A stretch of DNA of 64,000 nucleotides from Sebaldella sp. Lineage in GTDB: Bacteria; Fusobacteriota; Fusobacteriia; Fusobacteriales; Leptotrichiaceae. Made by a program: the position numbers and the translations under genes. How positions within the stretch are numbered: position 1 is the stretch's first letter; each line of letters opens with the position of its first letter. This document shows, piece by piece, positions 36,248-46,599 of the stretch. The DNA lies in assembly GCA_018058425.1 (NCBI GenBank), contig JAGOZX010000001.1, forward strand, positions 1,832-65,831, read 5' to 3'. The notes below the pieces were generated by a model. The model saw only the letters and a program-made list of their open reading frames with translations, had not been told where the DNA came from and did not search any database.

Positions 36248-37461
36248 TTTATATCTCCTAATATTGTAACATTTTCTTCATAATATTTATCCTTTATAAA
36301 TTCATTGATACTTTCTAAGTCCAATTCCCTTATATCTTCTCTCATTTTGTCTTCATCAAATACTTGACCATACTTTAAGAAATGATTACCGACGATACTC
36401 ATTCTATTTCTTACATTTTCAAGAGAAAAAGCTATTTTGCTCAAAAACTTATTTTGTGCCTTTTCTAACTCTAATTTTGTAATACCTGTTTTTCTCAAAG
36501 TTAAAAACTCATCTTTTGTTATATTTATAGCTTTTTTGTAAGATTTTTCATTAGTTCCAATATAAGTTGTAACTACTCCGCCTTCTTTATATGACTGATT
36601 AAATGTATGTACTGAATAAGCAAGTCCTAATTCTTCTCTGATTTTCAAAAATAATCTTGAGCTCATAGAACCACCCATAATGCTTGATACTATTTCATAG
36701 TATAACTTATTTTCATCAAGATAAGAAGTTCCAGGATAAGAGATACAAATATTTACTTGTTTTATATCTTTTGTATGTCCTTTTTCTCCACTTTTAAATT
36801 CAAAGTCTATTTCCTTATATCTATCCACTTTTTCAGCTTTTAAATTACCAAAATATTTATCTATAATTTTTTTTACACTCTCTTTTTTAAAATTACCAGA
36901 AACCACTACTACTAAATTATCTTTAGTATATCTCTCATCATAATACTTTAATATATCTGCCCGCTCAAAACTTCTTACACTCTCTTCTGTTCCAATAATG
37001 GGTTTCCCAAGATTACCTTTCACAGCATCATTTATATTCATCTCCATTACTAAATCATCTGGAGTATCTTGGTACATTTTTATTTCTTCTATTATTACAT
37101 CTTTTTCCTTTTCCAATTCTGCTTCATCAAACGAAGAATTTCCAACCATATCGCATAAAATATCAAGAGCTTGCTCCACATAATCCTTTAACACACTAAC
37201 ATAATAAACTGTTTCTTCTTTACTGGTATATGCATTAATACTTCCGCCTAAATAATCTACTTCTTGTGATATCTCAGTATAATTTCTCTTTTTAGTCCCT
37301 TTAAACATCATGTGTTCTATTACATGTGATAAACCGGCTTCTTCTTCCAGTTCATCTTTTGATCCAGTTTTAATAAAAACTCCAATTGATGCAGATGAAA
37401 CATTTGAAATATAATCATATATTATTTTAATTCCTTTAGGGGTGTTAGTCATTTTTAACAT
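36235..37461 (-). CDS. M16-family zinc peptidase
   Basis: The inverted zinc motif HxxEH is intact at His46-Val-Ile-Glu49-His50 (AGLSHVIEHMMFKG), and the downstream zinc-ligand glutamate region (EKDVIIEEIKMYQDTPDD) is near 115-132. The C-terminal inactive domain follows, with GGSMSSRLFLKIREELGLAYS near 280-300, the usual R/Y pair. The length of 408 fits the processing-peptidase-like (PqqL/YmxG/MlpA) group, often next to dut. There is no signal peptide, so it is probably cytoplasmic. Substrates are unknown. AGGAGAG precedes ATG 37461. Confidence 0.92.
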   Translation of the reverse strand: MLKMTNTPKGIKIIYDYISNVSSASIGVFIKTGSKDELEEEAGLSHVIEHMMFKGTKKRNYTEISQEVDYLGGSINAYTSKEETVYYVSVLKDYVEQALDILCDMVGNSSFDEAELEKEKDVIIEEIKMYQDTPDDLVMEMNINDAVKGNLGKPIIGTEESVRSFERADILKYYDERYTKDNLVVVVSGNFKKESVKKIIDKYFGNLKAEKVDRYKEIDFEFKSGEKGHTKDIKQVNICISYPGTSYLDENKLYYEIVSSIMGGSMSSRLFLKIREELGLAYSVHTFNQSYKEGGVVTTYIGTNEKSYKKAINITKDEFLTLRKTGITKLELEKAQNKFLSKIAFSLENVRNRMSIVGNHFLKYGQVFDEDKMREDIRELDLESINEFIKDKYYEENVTILGDIKWKK

Positions 37462-37473
37462 ATCTCTCTCCTT

Positions 37474-38556
37474 CTAATACTCAGCTTTTCTAAATAAATA
37501 TATCCCCAATGCAAAAAACACTATGTTTGTTAACCATGCTGTTATATACAATGGTAATGTTGATACTACTGGTCCTACTGACCTTAATATAGTAGATATT
37601 CCATAATAACTGTAACCTATTAGAACTGACAAACCAATATTTATTGCAGCGCCTCCTCTAACATACTTACTACCCAGTGATAGTCCTATAAAACTCATAA
37701 TAAAAGATGAAAAGGCAAAAGATAATCTATTATATAATTCTGAAAATAAATCATCAGTATTTGCTCCAACTCTGCTATAATAAACTGATTTCTCACGTAA
37801 TTCTTTTAGTGTTAACTCTTTTGCTTTTACTTGATCTGCTAAAATTTCGCTTGGAGTTGAAGTAAAGTTGAACTTTTCACTTGAAAATGGTGCTTCCACA
37901 TTTCCCATAGCACTAAGCTCTTTTAAATCAGTAAATTCCCAAACTTTTGTTTTCTCATTATATATAGCTTTTGGTGCAGTATATATTGATTTCACTCCTT
38001 CAAAGTCTTTATTAAAGTCGATAATCATAATTATTTCCATAATGTTTTTATCTCTATTTACATAACCTGTATAAAGCATACGAGTTTTGTCTAACTTTAT
38101 ATACACATTTTCTTTTTCATTCTTTTTTGCTTCTTCTTCTTGTTTTAGCCTAGAATCCTTCATTTCTCTCTTTTTCTTATTAGACTCAGGTAAAACATTT
38201 ATACTCATATACATTGTTCCTACAGAAACTAAAATTGAAAACATTATAGGAAAAAGTACAAATCGTCTAAAACTAATTCCTGAAGTTTTTACTGCTGTTA
38301 CTTCCAGTCTTTGAGCCATTTTACTTATTGTTAATAAACTTCCTAGTAAAATTCCTAGAGGAGCTGTATTTACAATGATTTCTGGCAGCCCATATCTTAC
38401 ATAAATCAAACTGTCTTTTAGTGTAAATTTCTTTTCCATTATCCAACCAGTTATGTTTATACTTTCTGCTAACATGAAAATCATGAAGAACATTGTCATT
38501 CCTAAAATGAATCCCTTTATATAATTAATCAAAATATATCTATCTAATTTATTCAT
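37474..38556 (-). CDS. lptG: LPS transporter permease LptG
   Basis: This is one of two permeases that, with the LptB ATPase dimer, extract LPS from the inner membrane. Three N-terminal and three C-terminal membrane segments flank a periplasmic beta-jellyroll domain (~130-250). The N-terminus LDRYILINYIKGFILGM and the EVTAVKTSGISFRR coupling-helix region near 88-101 are typical of YjgP/YjgQ proteins. The order after lptF and a one-base overlap with it identify it as the LptG-like member. Length 360 is standard. Confidence 0.9.
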   Translation of the reverse strand: MNKLDRYILINYIKGFILGMTMFFMIFMLAESINITGWIMEKKFTLKDSLIYVRYGLPEIIVNTAPLGILLGSLLTISKMAQRLEVTAVKTSGISFRRFVLFPIMFSILVSVGTMYMSINVLPESNKKKREMKDSRLKQEEEAKKNEKENVYIKLDKTRMLYTGYVNRDKNIMEIIMIIDFNKDFEGVKSIYTAPKAIYNEKTKVWEFTDLKELSAMGNVEAPFSSEKFNFTSTPSEILADQVKAKELTLKELREKSVYYSRVGANTDDLFSELYNRLSFAFSSFIMSFIGLSLGSKYVRGGAAINIGLSVLIGYSYYGISTILRSVGPVVSTLPLYITAWLTNIVFFALGIYLFRKAEY

Positions 38557-39650
38557 TATCTACTCCTTGACTTTTTAATAGATAATATTATACAAAGCAA
38601 TAATAAAATTAAATTTGGTGTCCACATGGCTAGTGACGGATGAATATGATTTTTTTGTACAACTACCTTTGCATAATTAACTAATCCTATATAAACAAAT
38701 ATTACTATTAAGCTTATTCCAAAACTTATTCCTTTACCTGCTCTTTTATTTGATACTGACAGCATTACACCTAACCAGCATAATAACACACTTGCAAAAG
38801 GACCTATTATTCTTTCATTATACTTAATGAGATATTTTATAGAATCTTCATATGGTTCACCATTCTTAACTGCTTCTTTATAACTATCTTGTAATTCTTT
38901 TAAATTCATTTCACTTCTTGATTTTTTTTCTATGTCCTCTTGTTTAAAAAATGTACTTAGTGGTAGATACTGTTCTTCATACTTTGCTACCACTTCTCTA
39001 TTTCCATTTTCATCAAAATTATAACCTTCTACTTTTTTTAAAATAATATATCCTGGTTCAAACTTTGCTTTATCTGCTAAAAATACAGTTGGATAACGAC
39101 CCTTTTTAGGAGTTTGAAATAATACAAATTTACTTGCTTCTGCTTTTTGATTATCCACCTTATCTACATAAAATCCAAAACCGGCGTCTGAATTCGATAA
39201 GAATACTTTTTCCTCTGTAAGAGAACTTGGCCTAGAAGAAAACAATACTCTTTTTTCTAAGTTTATATTATTTAAAGCTCTTGGATTTACTTTTATTTCC
39301 ATAAACAAACCAATAAAAGTCAGTATTATTCCAAAAATAATTGCTGGTCTAGTAAGTCTAAGTAAGCTAATCCCCGAACTCTCTATTGCTATTAATTCAT
39401 TTGATTCTGATAAACTTCCATAAGCAAGCATAACTCCTAGAAATGCTCCCATTGGAATGGTCTGTGTTAATACTCCTGGTACTAAATAAATAAAATAATC
39501 AAGTACAGATAAAGCTGGAAGATCATTTGCAAATAACTTTTCCATTATTTCTATAAATACGTTTATTATTAGTATAAAAGTAAAAATACTTATTCCAAAA
39601 ATTGAAGGTAATATCAGTGTTTTGTATATATATTTATCTATTATTTTCAT
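38556..39650 (-). CDS. lptF: LPS transporter permease LptF
   Basis: This is the second YjgP/YjgQ permease (364 residues): KIIDKYIYKTLILPSIFG at the N-terminus, three membrane segments, the coupling helix ELIAIESSGISLLR near 88-101, a periplasmic jellyroll domain and three C-terminal segments. It pairs with LptG and LptB; LptB lies ~7 kb upstream in the same cluster. It overlaps cvpA by four bases and lptG by one, so the three are translated from one message. Confidence 0.9.
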   Translation of the reverse strand: MKIIDKYIYKTLILPSIFGISIFTFILIINVFIEIMEKLFANDLPALSVLDYFIYLVPGVLTQTIPMGAFLGVMLAYGSLSESNELIAIESSGISLLRLTRPAIIFGIILTFIGLFMEIKVNPRALNNINLEKRVLFSSRPSSLTEEKVFLSNSDAGFGFYVDKVDNQKAEASKFVLFQTPKKGRYPTVFLADKAKFEPGYIILKKVEGYNFDENGNREVVAKYEEQYLPLSTFFKQEDIEKKSRSEMNLKELQDSYKEAVKNGEPYEDSIKYLIKYNERIIGPFASVLLCWLGVMLSVSNKRAGKGISFGISLIVIFVYIGLVNYAKVVVQKNHIHPSLAMWTPNLILLLLCIILSIKKSRSR

Positions 39651-40222
39651 TTCTCACCTTCGGTTTTTTCATTATTTTCTATTTGCTCTAAAATTTCATT
39701 CTTAAAATTTGTTTCATCATGATCCTCTTTAAATTCTTTAAGAGTATCCTGTATAAAATCTGGAAATACGTCTGAATAGCTGTATAAGTAAGTTGATATT
39801 ACATTAACTGAGACACTTTCTTTCATTGTTTTGTTTAGAGACTCATTTGTTTTTGAAACTAATAAAAGAATTACAAAAATTATAAAAACTAAGAAACTTC
39901 CTCTTACTAGCCCTAATACACCGCCCATTATATTGTCCATTCTTTTTAATTTTATTAATTTCAAAAACCTCTTAAATAAATTTAGTATTATAAATAAAAT
40001 TACAAAAATTACAACTACAGTATATAAAAATAGCTTCATATTATCCAAAAGAGTCACTTGATCTTTTTTAAAAAATTCTACTACAAAAGGATATAATATA
40101 TTCCCTAAATAAATAGATAATAATGTTATAAAAATTCCAAAAAACTCAAAAATAAAACCCTTTTTATATCCTAAAAGGAAAAATAAAAATAATATAATTA
40201 AAAAAGCTATGTCTATAGTCAT
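39647..40222 (-). CDS. CvpA family membrane protein
   Basis: Four hydrophobic segments in the first ~130 residues (starting DIAFLIILFLFFLLGYKKGF) match CvpA, a family linked in enterobacteria to envelope robustness and to colicin V release. A charged cytoplasmic tail of ~50 residues follows (EFKEDHDETNFKNE, ending NNEKTEGEK). It overlaps alr upstream and lptF downstream by four bases each, a tight coupling that suggests a shared envelope role. The molecular function of the family is not established. Confidence 0.85.
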   Translation of the reverse strand: MTIDIAFLIILFLFFLLGYKKGFIFEFFGIFITLLSIYLGNILYPFVVEFFKKDQVTLLDNMKLFLYTVVVIFVILFIILNLFKRFLKLIKLKRMDNIMGGVLGLVRGSFLVFIIFVILLLVSKTNESLNKTMKESVSVNVISTYLYSYSDVFPDFIQDTLKEFKEDHDETNFKNEILEQIENNEKTEGEK

Positions 40223-41289
40223 TTCTCTTCTCCTTTATAAATTCTAGGAATACGAGAACTAATTCCACATAATATCTCATAAGAAATAGTATTACATTTC
40301 TCTGCTACATCTTCTACATGTATATTTTCACCAAAAAGTTCCACAGTGTCCCCAACATTTACTTCTAAATCTTCTGGTACACTTATTAACAGCTGATCCA
40401 TACATATAGTTCCTATCATTTTACATTTTCTATTTTTTATAAAAACTTCACCTTTATTTGAAAGATCTCTTCTAACACCATCTGCATATCCAATAGATAC
40501 TGTTGCTATTTTTTCTCCTACTTGACCTTCATATGCCCTATTATAACTTATGTACATTTTATTTTCCAATGTTTTTACAAAACTAACTCTTGCTTTTAAA
40601 CTCATAACTGGCTTAAACTTATATGAAAAGCTGTTTTCTTCTTTTATTCCACCATATAAAATAATTCCTACTCTAATTATATCATACTTTGAACTATCAA
40701 AACGCATAGCTCCAAAACTATTTAAAACATGCTTATATTTTACATCTGGAAATTTTTTGACTACCTCTTTATACTTCTCCAATTGCCACTCTGTATATTC
40801 TTTACTTGTATCTGATGAAGATAAATGTGAAAAAATTCCTTCTACATTTATTGATTTTTTTTCTTTTAATTTTTCTATTACCATATCTAAATCAGACATG
40901 CTAAATCCAACTCTTCCCATACCTGTATCTACTTTTATATGTACTTTAGAATTTATATTATTTTCATATAGATAATCTATTTCTTCCATAGAAGTGAGCA
41001 GAAAAGCTATATTTTCACTGCTAGCTTTTCTCATATCTTCATATTCAATAGGACCTAATACTAATACATTAACTACTTTACTTATGTTTCTCACCATTTG
41101 AGCTTCTTCTAATGTTGCTACACCAATCCAATTAACATTTTCTGCTATGACTTCTAAGATTTTCTCTAATCCATGTCCATATGCATTTGCTTTAATTACA
41201 GGCATAACTTCACTTTCCCCAGCTAATGATTTTAAAGTATTTATATTATATCTTAAATTATCTAAATTTATTTCAGCCCAACTTCTCAT
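40219..41289 (-). CDS. alr: Alanine racemase
   Basis: Alr supplies D-alanine for peptidoglycan using PLP. The PLP lysine is Lys33 in VIKANAYGHG, and the opposing catalytic tyrosine is Tyr253 in SYNRAYEG. The alanine racemase N-terminal barrel (VDTGMGRVGF near 120-129) and C-terminal beta domain (GTICMDQLLISV) are complete. Length 356 is slightly shorter than the usual 360-390. It overlaps cvpA by four bases and follows secF by 36. Confidence 0.96.
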   Translation of the reverse strand: MRSWAEINLDNLRYNINTLKSLAGESEVMPVIKANAYGHGLEKILEVIAENVNWIGVATLEEAQMVRNISKVVNVLVLGPIEYEDMRKASSENIAFLLTSMEEIDYLYENNINSKVHIKVDTGMGRVGFSMSDLDMVIEKLKEKKSINVEGIFSHLSSSDTSKEYTEWQLEKYKEVVKKFPDVKYKHVLNSFGAMRFDSSKYDIIRVGIILYGGIKEENSFSYKFKPVMSLKARVSFVKTLENKMYISYNRAYEGQVGEKIATVSIGYADGVRRDLSNKGEVFIKNRKCKMIGTICMDQLLISVPEDLEVNVGDTVELFGENIHVEDVAEKCNTISYEILCGISSRIPRIYKGEEK

Positions 41290-41324
41290 TATCTATCTCC
41301 TATTTTAGCATTTTCTTTTTTAAA

Positions 41325-42251
41325 CTATACTATTACTTTTTCCATTCCTCTATCTTTTTTACCTGATTTTTCAGCCTTTGGTGGTTTTTTAAACTTTCTT
41401 AATACATAAACCAGCGGACTAGCCAGCCAAATTGATGAATATGTTCCATATACTATTCCTATAAATAAAGTCATATTAAATGTCTTTAACGAATCTCCTG
41501 CAAAGAAGATTAATGCTAGTAATGCTAATAATGTAGTTGTTGATGTATAAAGTGATCTCCAGAATACTTTATTAACACTCATATCTATTACTTCAGAAAA
41601 AGCTTTTTTCCCATTATACTTATGGTCATTTTCTCTTATTCTATCAAATATTACTATTGTATCATTCATTGAATACCCTAATATTGTTAATATTGCTGCA
41701 ATAAATGGAGTATCTACTTCAAATTGGAAGAATGAAACAAACCCAACTGTTACTATAATATCATGTAATAAAGACAACACACTGCTTAATGCATATATCC
41801 ATTCAAATCTAATTGTTATATAAATTAATATTGAAAGAGAAGCAAGTGCCAGAGCTATAAGCGCATTATTTGTAAGCTCACTTCCCATTACAGAACCTAT
41901 TTTTTCAGTCTTTACTAATTCAAAGTTACCTATTTTTTCTTTTAAATCACTTATAACAGCTGCTTTTTCTTTCTCTTCTGCTATCTGTGTTCTTAAAAAC
42001 ATTACATTACCATCTGAAAATTGTACTTTATGTGATTTTAGTGATGGATAAGTCTTAGCCATTTCTCCTAAGGCATTTCCCACTACTTCTTTACTAACTG
42101 GTTTTTCAAATTTTAACTGGTATAAGTTTCCCCCAGTAAAGTCTATTCCTAAATTAAATCCTTTTGTAAATATAGAGAAAAGAGAAAATAATATCATTAA
42201 TATTGAAAATCCAAAGTATATATTTTTTGTTCTAATTAATCTTAAGTCCAT
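41325..42251 (-). CDS. secF: Protein-export membrane protein SecF
   Basis: SecF with SecD uses the proton-motive force to complete protein export through SecYEG. The LGIDFTGGNLYQLKF motif (near 29-43, after segment 1) is followed by a periplasmic domain and five C-terminal membrane segments, with GYSMNDTIVIFDRIRE near 190-205 being the family signature. Length (308) is usual. It starts two bases after secD ends. The C-terminus carries a basic tail (KKPPKAEKSGKKDRG). Confidence 0.97.
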   Translation of the reverse strand: MDLRLIRTKNIYFGFSILMILFSLFSIFTKGFNLGIDFTGGNLYQLKFEKPVSKEVVGNALGEMAKTYPSLKSHKVQFSDGNVMFLRTQIAEEKEKAAVISDLKEKIGNFELVKTEKIGSVMGSELTNNALIALALASLSILIYITIRFEWIYALSSVLSLLHDIIVTVGFVSFFQFEVDTPFIAAILTILGYSMNDTIVIFDRIRENDHKYNGKKAFSEVIDMSVNKVFWRSLYTSTTTLLALLALIFFAGDSLKTFNMTLFIGIVYGTYSSIWLASPLVYVLRKFKKPPKAEKSGKKDRGMEKVIV

Positions 42252-42252
42252 A

Positions 42253-43473
42253 TTATCTCACTCCCTTCATTCCAAATAACTTTCTTCCATCTAAATTAAA
42301 TACTTTAACGAATAATACTAACACTATTTTAGATATAAATACTGCTGTAAACATGCTTACAAGTACTCCTATTGCTAATATTATAGCAAATCCTCTTACT
42401 GGACCTGTACCATAAAAGAATAAAATAAGCGTTACTAGTAATGTTGTTATATTTCCATCTAATATTGCTGTAAGAGCTTTTTTAAATCCTGCATCTATAC
42501 ATTCGCTAAATCTCTTGCCTTCCATAAGCTCATCTTTTATCCGTTCAAATATAATAACATTTGCATCTACTGCCATTCCCAGAGATAATATAAATCCTGC
42601 TATTCCAGGTAATGTTAATGTTGTCCCTATTAAGCATAGTAATCCTGCTGTCATTAGTCCAAATATACATAGTGCTATATCTGCTACAAATCCTGCTAAT
42701 CTATAAATTACTAGCATAAATACACATATTAATGCTAATGCTATTAATCCTGCTTTTTTAGTAGCTTCTATTGACTCAGCTCCTAATGATGCATCCACAC
42801 TTCTTGTTTCTAATATCTTTATATTAACTGGAAGTGCTCCAGCTTTTAGTAAGTTTGCTAAATTTTGTGCTTTTTCATATGTAAAATCTCCACTAATTGA
42901 TCCTTTTCCACCAGGAATTTCACCTTGTATAACTGGAGCTGATTGTTCTTTTCCATCAAGCATTATTGCTAGTTGTTTTTTATTATTGTTTCTAGTTATT
43001 TCAGCAAATTTTACTGCACCTTCATCATTTAATTCAAAGCCAATCATAGACTTTCCAAACTGGTCATTTGCTACATATGCTGTCTTTATTGCTGAGCCAT
43101 CTAATACTGTAGGTCCATAAGTATCTGGTCCTGTTTTTATTTTAAATTCTAATTTTGCAGTTGTTCCTATTAGATCAATTGCCTGTTGTGCATCTTTTAT
43201 TCCAGCTAATTCTACAATTAGTCTGTTATCTCCACTTTTTTGAATAACTGGCTCTGATACACCTAAACCATCCACTCTACGTTGAACTATTTCTCTTACT
43301 CTGTCCATAGTATCAGGCTGTATTTTTTTTCCTTGCTCTTCCTCTGCTTCCAATACTACTGATGTTCCACCTTTTAGGTCTAATCCTAAATTCATTGGTC
43401 TTGTAACTAATAGTCCAATGGGTATTATTATAACAAGTATCAGTGTAATAATATGACTCAGCTTAATTTTCAT
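42253..43473 (-). CDS. secD: Protein-export membrane protein SecD
   Basis: SecD is the partner of SecF. After the first membrane segment comes the conserved LGLDLKGGTSVVLE near 29-42, then the periplasmic P1 domain with RRVDGLGVSEPVIQ near 67-80. Five membrane segments in the last 180 residues include SLGMAVDANVIIFERIKDEL near 302-321. Length (406) is the short form, lacking the larger P1 insertion of E. coli SecD (615). It begins a long leftward run after a 92-base gap from ruvX. Confidence 0.97.
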   Translation of the reverse strand: MKIKLSHIITLILVIIIPIGLLVTRPMNLGLDLKGGTSVVLEAEEEQGKKIQPDTMDRVREIVQRRVDGLGVSEPVIQKSGDNRLIVELAGIKDAQQAIDLIGTTAKLEFKIKTGPDTYGPTVLDGSAIKTAYVANDQFGKSMIGFELNDEGAVKFAEITRNNNKKQLAIMLDGKEQSAPVIQGEIPGGKGSISGDFTYEKAQNLANLLKAGALPVNIKILETRSVDASLGAESIEATKKAGLIALALICVFMLVIYRLAGFVADIALCIFGLMTAGLLCLIGTTLTLPGIAGFILSLGMAVDANVIIFERIKDELMEGKRFSECIDAGFKKALTAILDGNITTLLVTLILFFYGTGPVRGFAIILAIGVLVSMFTAVFISKIVLVLFVKVFNLDGRKLFGMKGVR

Positions 43474-43565
43474 CTTTCCTCCTAAATAATATTTTGAGAC
43501 TTTTTGTAGTTTTTTCTTACCTTATATTCTTATAAAATAAGTTTTCTTCGGTTATTCATAGTCTC

Positions 43566-43982
43566 CTAACTATTCATATCCAAATACTTTTGTAAAATTA
43601 TAGTAGCAGCTACCATATCCACTACTTGTCTTCTTTCTCTGGGGTTTCTTTTTGAATAATTTCTTAAATAATGTTCCGCTTCCACAGTAGAGTATCTTTC
43701 ATCTATCATAAAAATTTCTAAGTTTTCAATTTCACTTTTTAATTCTTCGATAAATTCATAAACTTTTTCCACTTGTCTTTTCATTGTACCATCTAAACTT
43801 TTAGGCAGTCCAATCACTATTTTTTTTGTTTTCTCTTCTTTTAATAACTCACTTATCCTTTTTACAGGATCCTTTTCATTTCTATTTATCACTTCTAATG
43901 GTGTTGCTAAAATTCCCATAGGATCTGATTTAGAGACACCTATTCTGACATCTCCTACATCTAAGCCTAGATATTTTCTCAT
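43566..43982 (-). CDS. ruvX: Holliday junction resolvase-like / pre-16S rRNA nuclease YqgF
   Basis: The RNase H-fold YqgF family, also called RuvX, processes the 5' end of 16S rRNA in E. coli. The first acidic motif LGLDVGDVRIG lies at ~5-15 (Asp7), the VIGLPKSLDGT motif near 56-66, DERYSTVEAE near 93-102 with the conserved Asp and Arg, and a final acidic VDMVAA near 121-126. Length 138 is typical. It overlaps the end of alaS by four bases; the alaS-ruvX pairing is common in bacteria. Confidence 0.93.
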   Translation of the reverse strand: MRKYLGLDVGDVRIGVSKSDPMGILATPLEVINRNEKDPVKRISELLKEEKTKKIVIGLPKSLDGTMKRQVEKVYEFIEELKSEIENLEIFMIDERYSTVEAEHYLRNYSKRNPRERRQVVDMVAATIILQKYLDMNS

Positions 43983-46591
43983 AAAACTTCCTCTAGGTAT
44001 CTTTTACCATGCTCAAGTGCTTCATAGAGTTTTTCTCCATCTTTTCCACCAGCTTGTGCAAAATCAGGTCTTCCTCCACCATTTCCATTGGCTATTTTAG
44101 CCACTTCTTTTACTATATCTCCAGCCTTTACCTTTTTTACAAGGTCATTTGAAACACCTGCTAAAAACATTGCATTTCCATTATTTGCTCCTATTAAAAC
44201 TACTCCGCTTACTAATTTTTCTTTTGCTCTGTCTACGATCTCTTTCAGTTCATTACTATCCTTATTATGAAAACCTTTTATTAATACCTTTATTCCATTT
44301 ATGTCCATTACACTACTCATTAAATCATTTATTTCATATTTTATAAGTTTTAATTGTAATTCACTATAATTTTTCTCTAAGTCTTTATATGAATCTTTTA
44401 GTTTTTCTACGGCTTCTTTCACTTTTTTTTCTTCCACTTTAAGTGACTTAGCTAAATCTTTCAGACTCTCTTCCATACAATTTACAAACTCAAGACTTTT
44501 ATAACCTGTTGTTGCAGTTATTCTTCTTACTCCCGATGCTATTCCTGATTCACTCTCCACATTTATAAGTCCGATTTCACCAGTAGAATTTACATGTGTT
44601 CCTCCACATAACTCTATTGAAAACTGTGGAATTTCCACTACTCTTACATTATTTCCATATTTATCACCAAAAAGTGCCATTGCTCCTCTTGATTTTGCAG
44701 TTTCTATATCTTCAGTATATATAGACAAAGGAATATTTTCCAATACTATTTGGTTTGCTATTTTTTCTATTTCAGATAATTTTTCCTGTGATACTGCTTC
44801 ATAGTGTGAAAAGTCAAATCTTAACCTTTCAGAATCTACAAGAGACCCTGACTGTTCTACATGATTTCCTAAGACTTCTCTTAATGCTTTATGTAGAATA
44901 TGTGTGGCTGTATGATTTCTTTGTGTATCTTTTCTTTTAGCTTTATCTATTCTTAAGTTAAGTTCATCTCCAACTTTTGGCATAATTCCTCTTACTAATT
45001 CTATTTCATGAATAAATACATCTTTCTTTTTTACCACATTTACTACTTTACCTTCAAATACATCACTAGAATCAATAGTCCCTACATCTGATACCTGTCC
45101 TCCAGATTCTGCATAAAATGGTGTTTTATCAAATATAATTTCATAATTACTAGAACCTTGGCTTTTATTTACATATAAGACATTAGCTTTTTCTTCTGAC
45201 TCATCATATCCTGTAAATTTTGTTTTACCATGCTTTTTAAAAAATTCATCTATAAATTCATCTTTTATCATATCAGAAATAGTTTCTTTAGAATTTTTTG
45301 ATCTTACTTTTTGCTCTTCTAATTTTTCTAAAAATTCTTCCTCTGAAACTTCTATTTCTTCATACTCTAAAACTTCTTTTGTTAATTCAAATGGAAATCC
45401 ATATGTATCATATAATTTAAATGAAATTTCAGATGGAAACTTAGAACTTTTAGTTTTTTTCAATTTTTTAACTTCTTCTTTTAAAATTTCAACTCCATTT
45501 TTCAATGTAACTGTAAATTTCTCTTCTTCTATTTTTATAACCTTTTCTACATATTCAATTTTAGAAGGCATTTCAGAATATGCTTCCTTCATTATTTCTA
45601 CAACTATTGGAACTAATTTAAATAAAAATATATCCTCTTTTTCAAATATTCTTTCTTTAACAGTACTAGCTACTCCAAATGCTCTTCTGATTAATTTTCT
45701 TAATATATATCCTCTACCCTCATTTGAAGGAAGAACACCATCAGCAATTAAAAAAGTTGCTGCTCTTATATGGTCTGCTATTATTTTTAGTGCTTTATCT
45801 GTCTTTTCATTTCTTTCCACTTCTAATATAGCCTTTGCAGCATCTATTATAGGTAAAAATAAATCTGTATCAAAATTAGATTCTTTATTTTGCATTACTG
45901 CAGCTATTCTTTCTAATCCTGCTCCTGTATCTATATTTTTTTCTGGAAGCGGCACTAACGTCCCGTCTTCAAGCCTATTCCACTCTGTGAACACTAGATT
46001 CCATATTTCTAAATACCTGTCACAATCGCAACCAGGCTTACAGTCTAGGTTTCCACAACCTCTCTCTTCACCTAAATCAATGTGTATTTCACTACAAGGT
46101 CCACAAGATCCTATTGGACCAGCTGCCCACCAGTTATCTTCTTCGCCTAATCTAACTATTCTTTCTGCTGGTAATCCTACTTCTTTATTCCAAATCTCAT
46201 ATGCTTCATCATCATCTAAAAATACAGATACCCATAATTTTTCAGGATCTAATTTTAAGACTTCTGTAATATACTCCCAAGACCAAAATATTACTTCTCT
46301 TTTAAAGTAATCACCAAAAGAAAAATTCCCAAGCATTTCAAAAAACGTTTGGTGTCTAGTTGTCACCCCTACATTTTCTAAATCATTCGTTCTGATACAT
46401 TTTTGATAAGTAGTTATTCTTTTAAATGGTGCTTCTCTCTCACCTAAAAAGAATGATTTAAATGGTACCATCCCTGCTACTGTGAGTAATAATGTCTTAT
46501 CATCTGGTATCAAAGAAGCACTTTCAAAATATTTATGATCCTTTGACTTAAAAAAATCTATAAAACTCTTCCTTATCTCGTTTCCTGTCAT
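43979..46591 (-). CDS. alaS: Alanyl-tRNA synthetase
   Basis: AlaS charges tRNA-Ala with alanine. The class II core is at the N-terminus (SFIDFFKSKDHKYFESASLIP, then motif 2 around TTYQKCIRTNDLENVG and motif 3 near GAGLERIAAVMQ). The editing domain has the zinc motif HTATHILHKAL at about residue 560 and the CGGTHV motif near 660. The C-terminal C-Ala/DHHA1 part ends in GGGRPDFAQAGGKD. Length (870) is standard. It also contains a four-cysteine-type patch (CGNLDCKPGCDCD) at ~180-195, as in many AlaS. Confidence 0.98.
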   Translation of the reverse strand: MTGNEIRKSFIDFFKSKDHKYFESASLIPDDKTLLLTVAGMVPFKSFFLGEREAPFKRITTYQKCIRTNDLENVGVTTRHQTFFEMLGNFSFGDYFKREVIFWSWEYITEVLKLDPEKLWVSVFLDDDEAYEIWNKEVGLPAERIVRLGEEDNWWAAGPIGSCGPCSEIHIDLGEERGCGNLDCKPGCDCDRYLEIWNLVFTEWNRLEDGTLVPLPEKNIDTGAGLERIAAVMQNKESNFDTDLFLPIIDAAKAILEVERNEKTDKALKIIADHIRAATFLIADGVLPSNEGRGYILRKLIRRAFGVASTVKERIFEKEDIFLFKLVPIVVEIMKEAYSEMPSKIEYVEKVIKIEEEKFTVTLKNGVEILKEEVKKLKKTKSSKFPSEISFKLYDTYGFPFELTKEVLEYEEIEVSEEEFLEKLEEQKVRSKNSKETISDMIKDEFIDEFFKKHGKTKFTGYDESEEKANVLYVNKSQGSSNYEIIFDKTPFYAESGGQVSDVGTIDSSDVFEGKVVNVVKKKDVFIHEIELVRGIMPKVGDELNLRIDKAKRKDTQRNHTATHILHKALREVLGNHVEQSGSLVDSERLRFDFSHYEAVSQEKLSEIEKIANQIVLENIPLSIYTEDIETAKSRGAMALFGDKYGNNVRVVEIPQFSIELCGGTHVNSTGEIGLINVESESGIASGVRRITATTGYKSLEFVNCMEESLKDLAKSLKVEEKKVKEAVEKLKDSYKDLEKNYSELQLKLIKYEINDLMSSVMDINGIKVLIKGFHNKDSNELKEIVDRAKEKLVSGVVLIGANNGNAMFLAGVSNDLVKKVKAGDIVKEVAKIANGNGGGRPDFAQAGGKDGEKLYEALEHGKRYLEEVL

Positions 46592-46599
46592 GTTTCCTC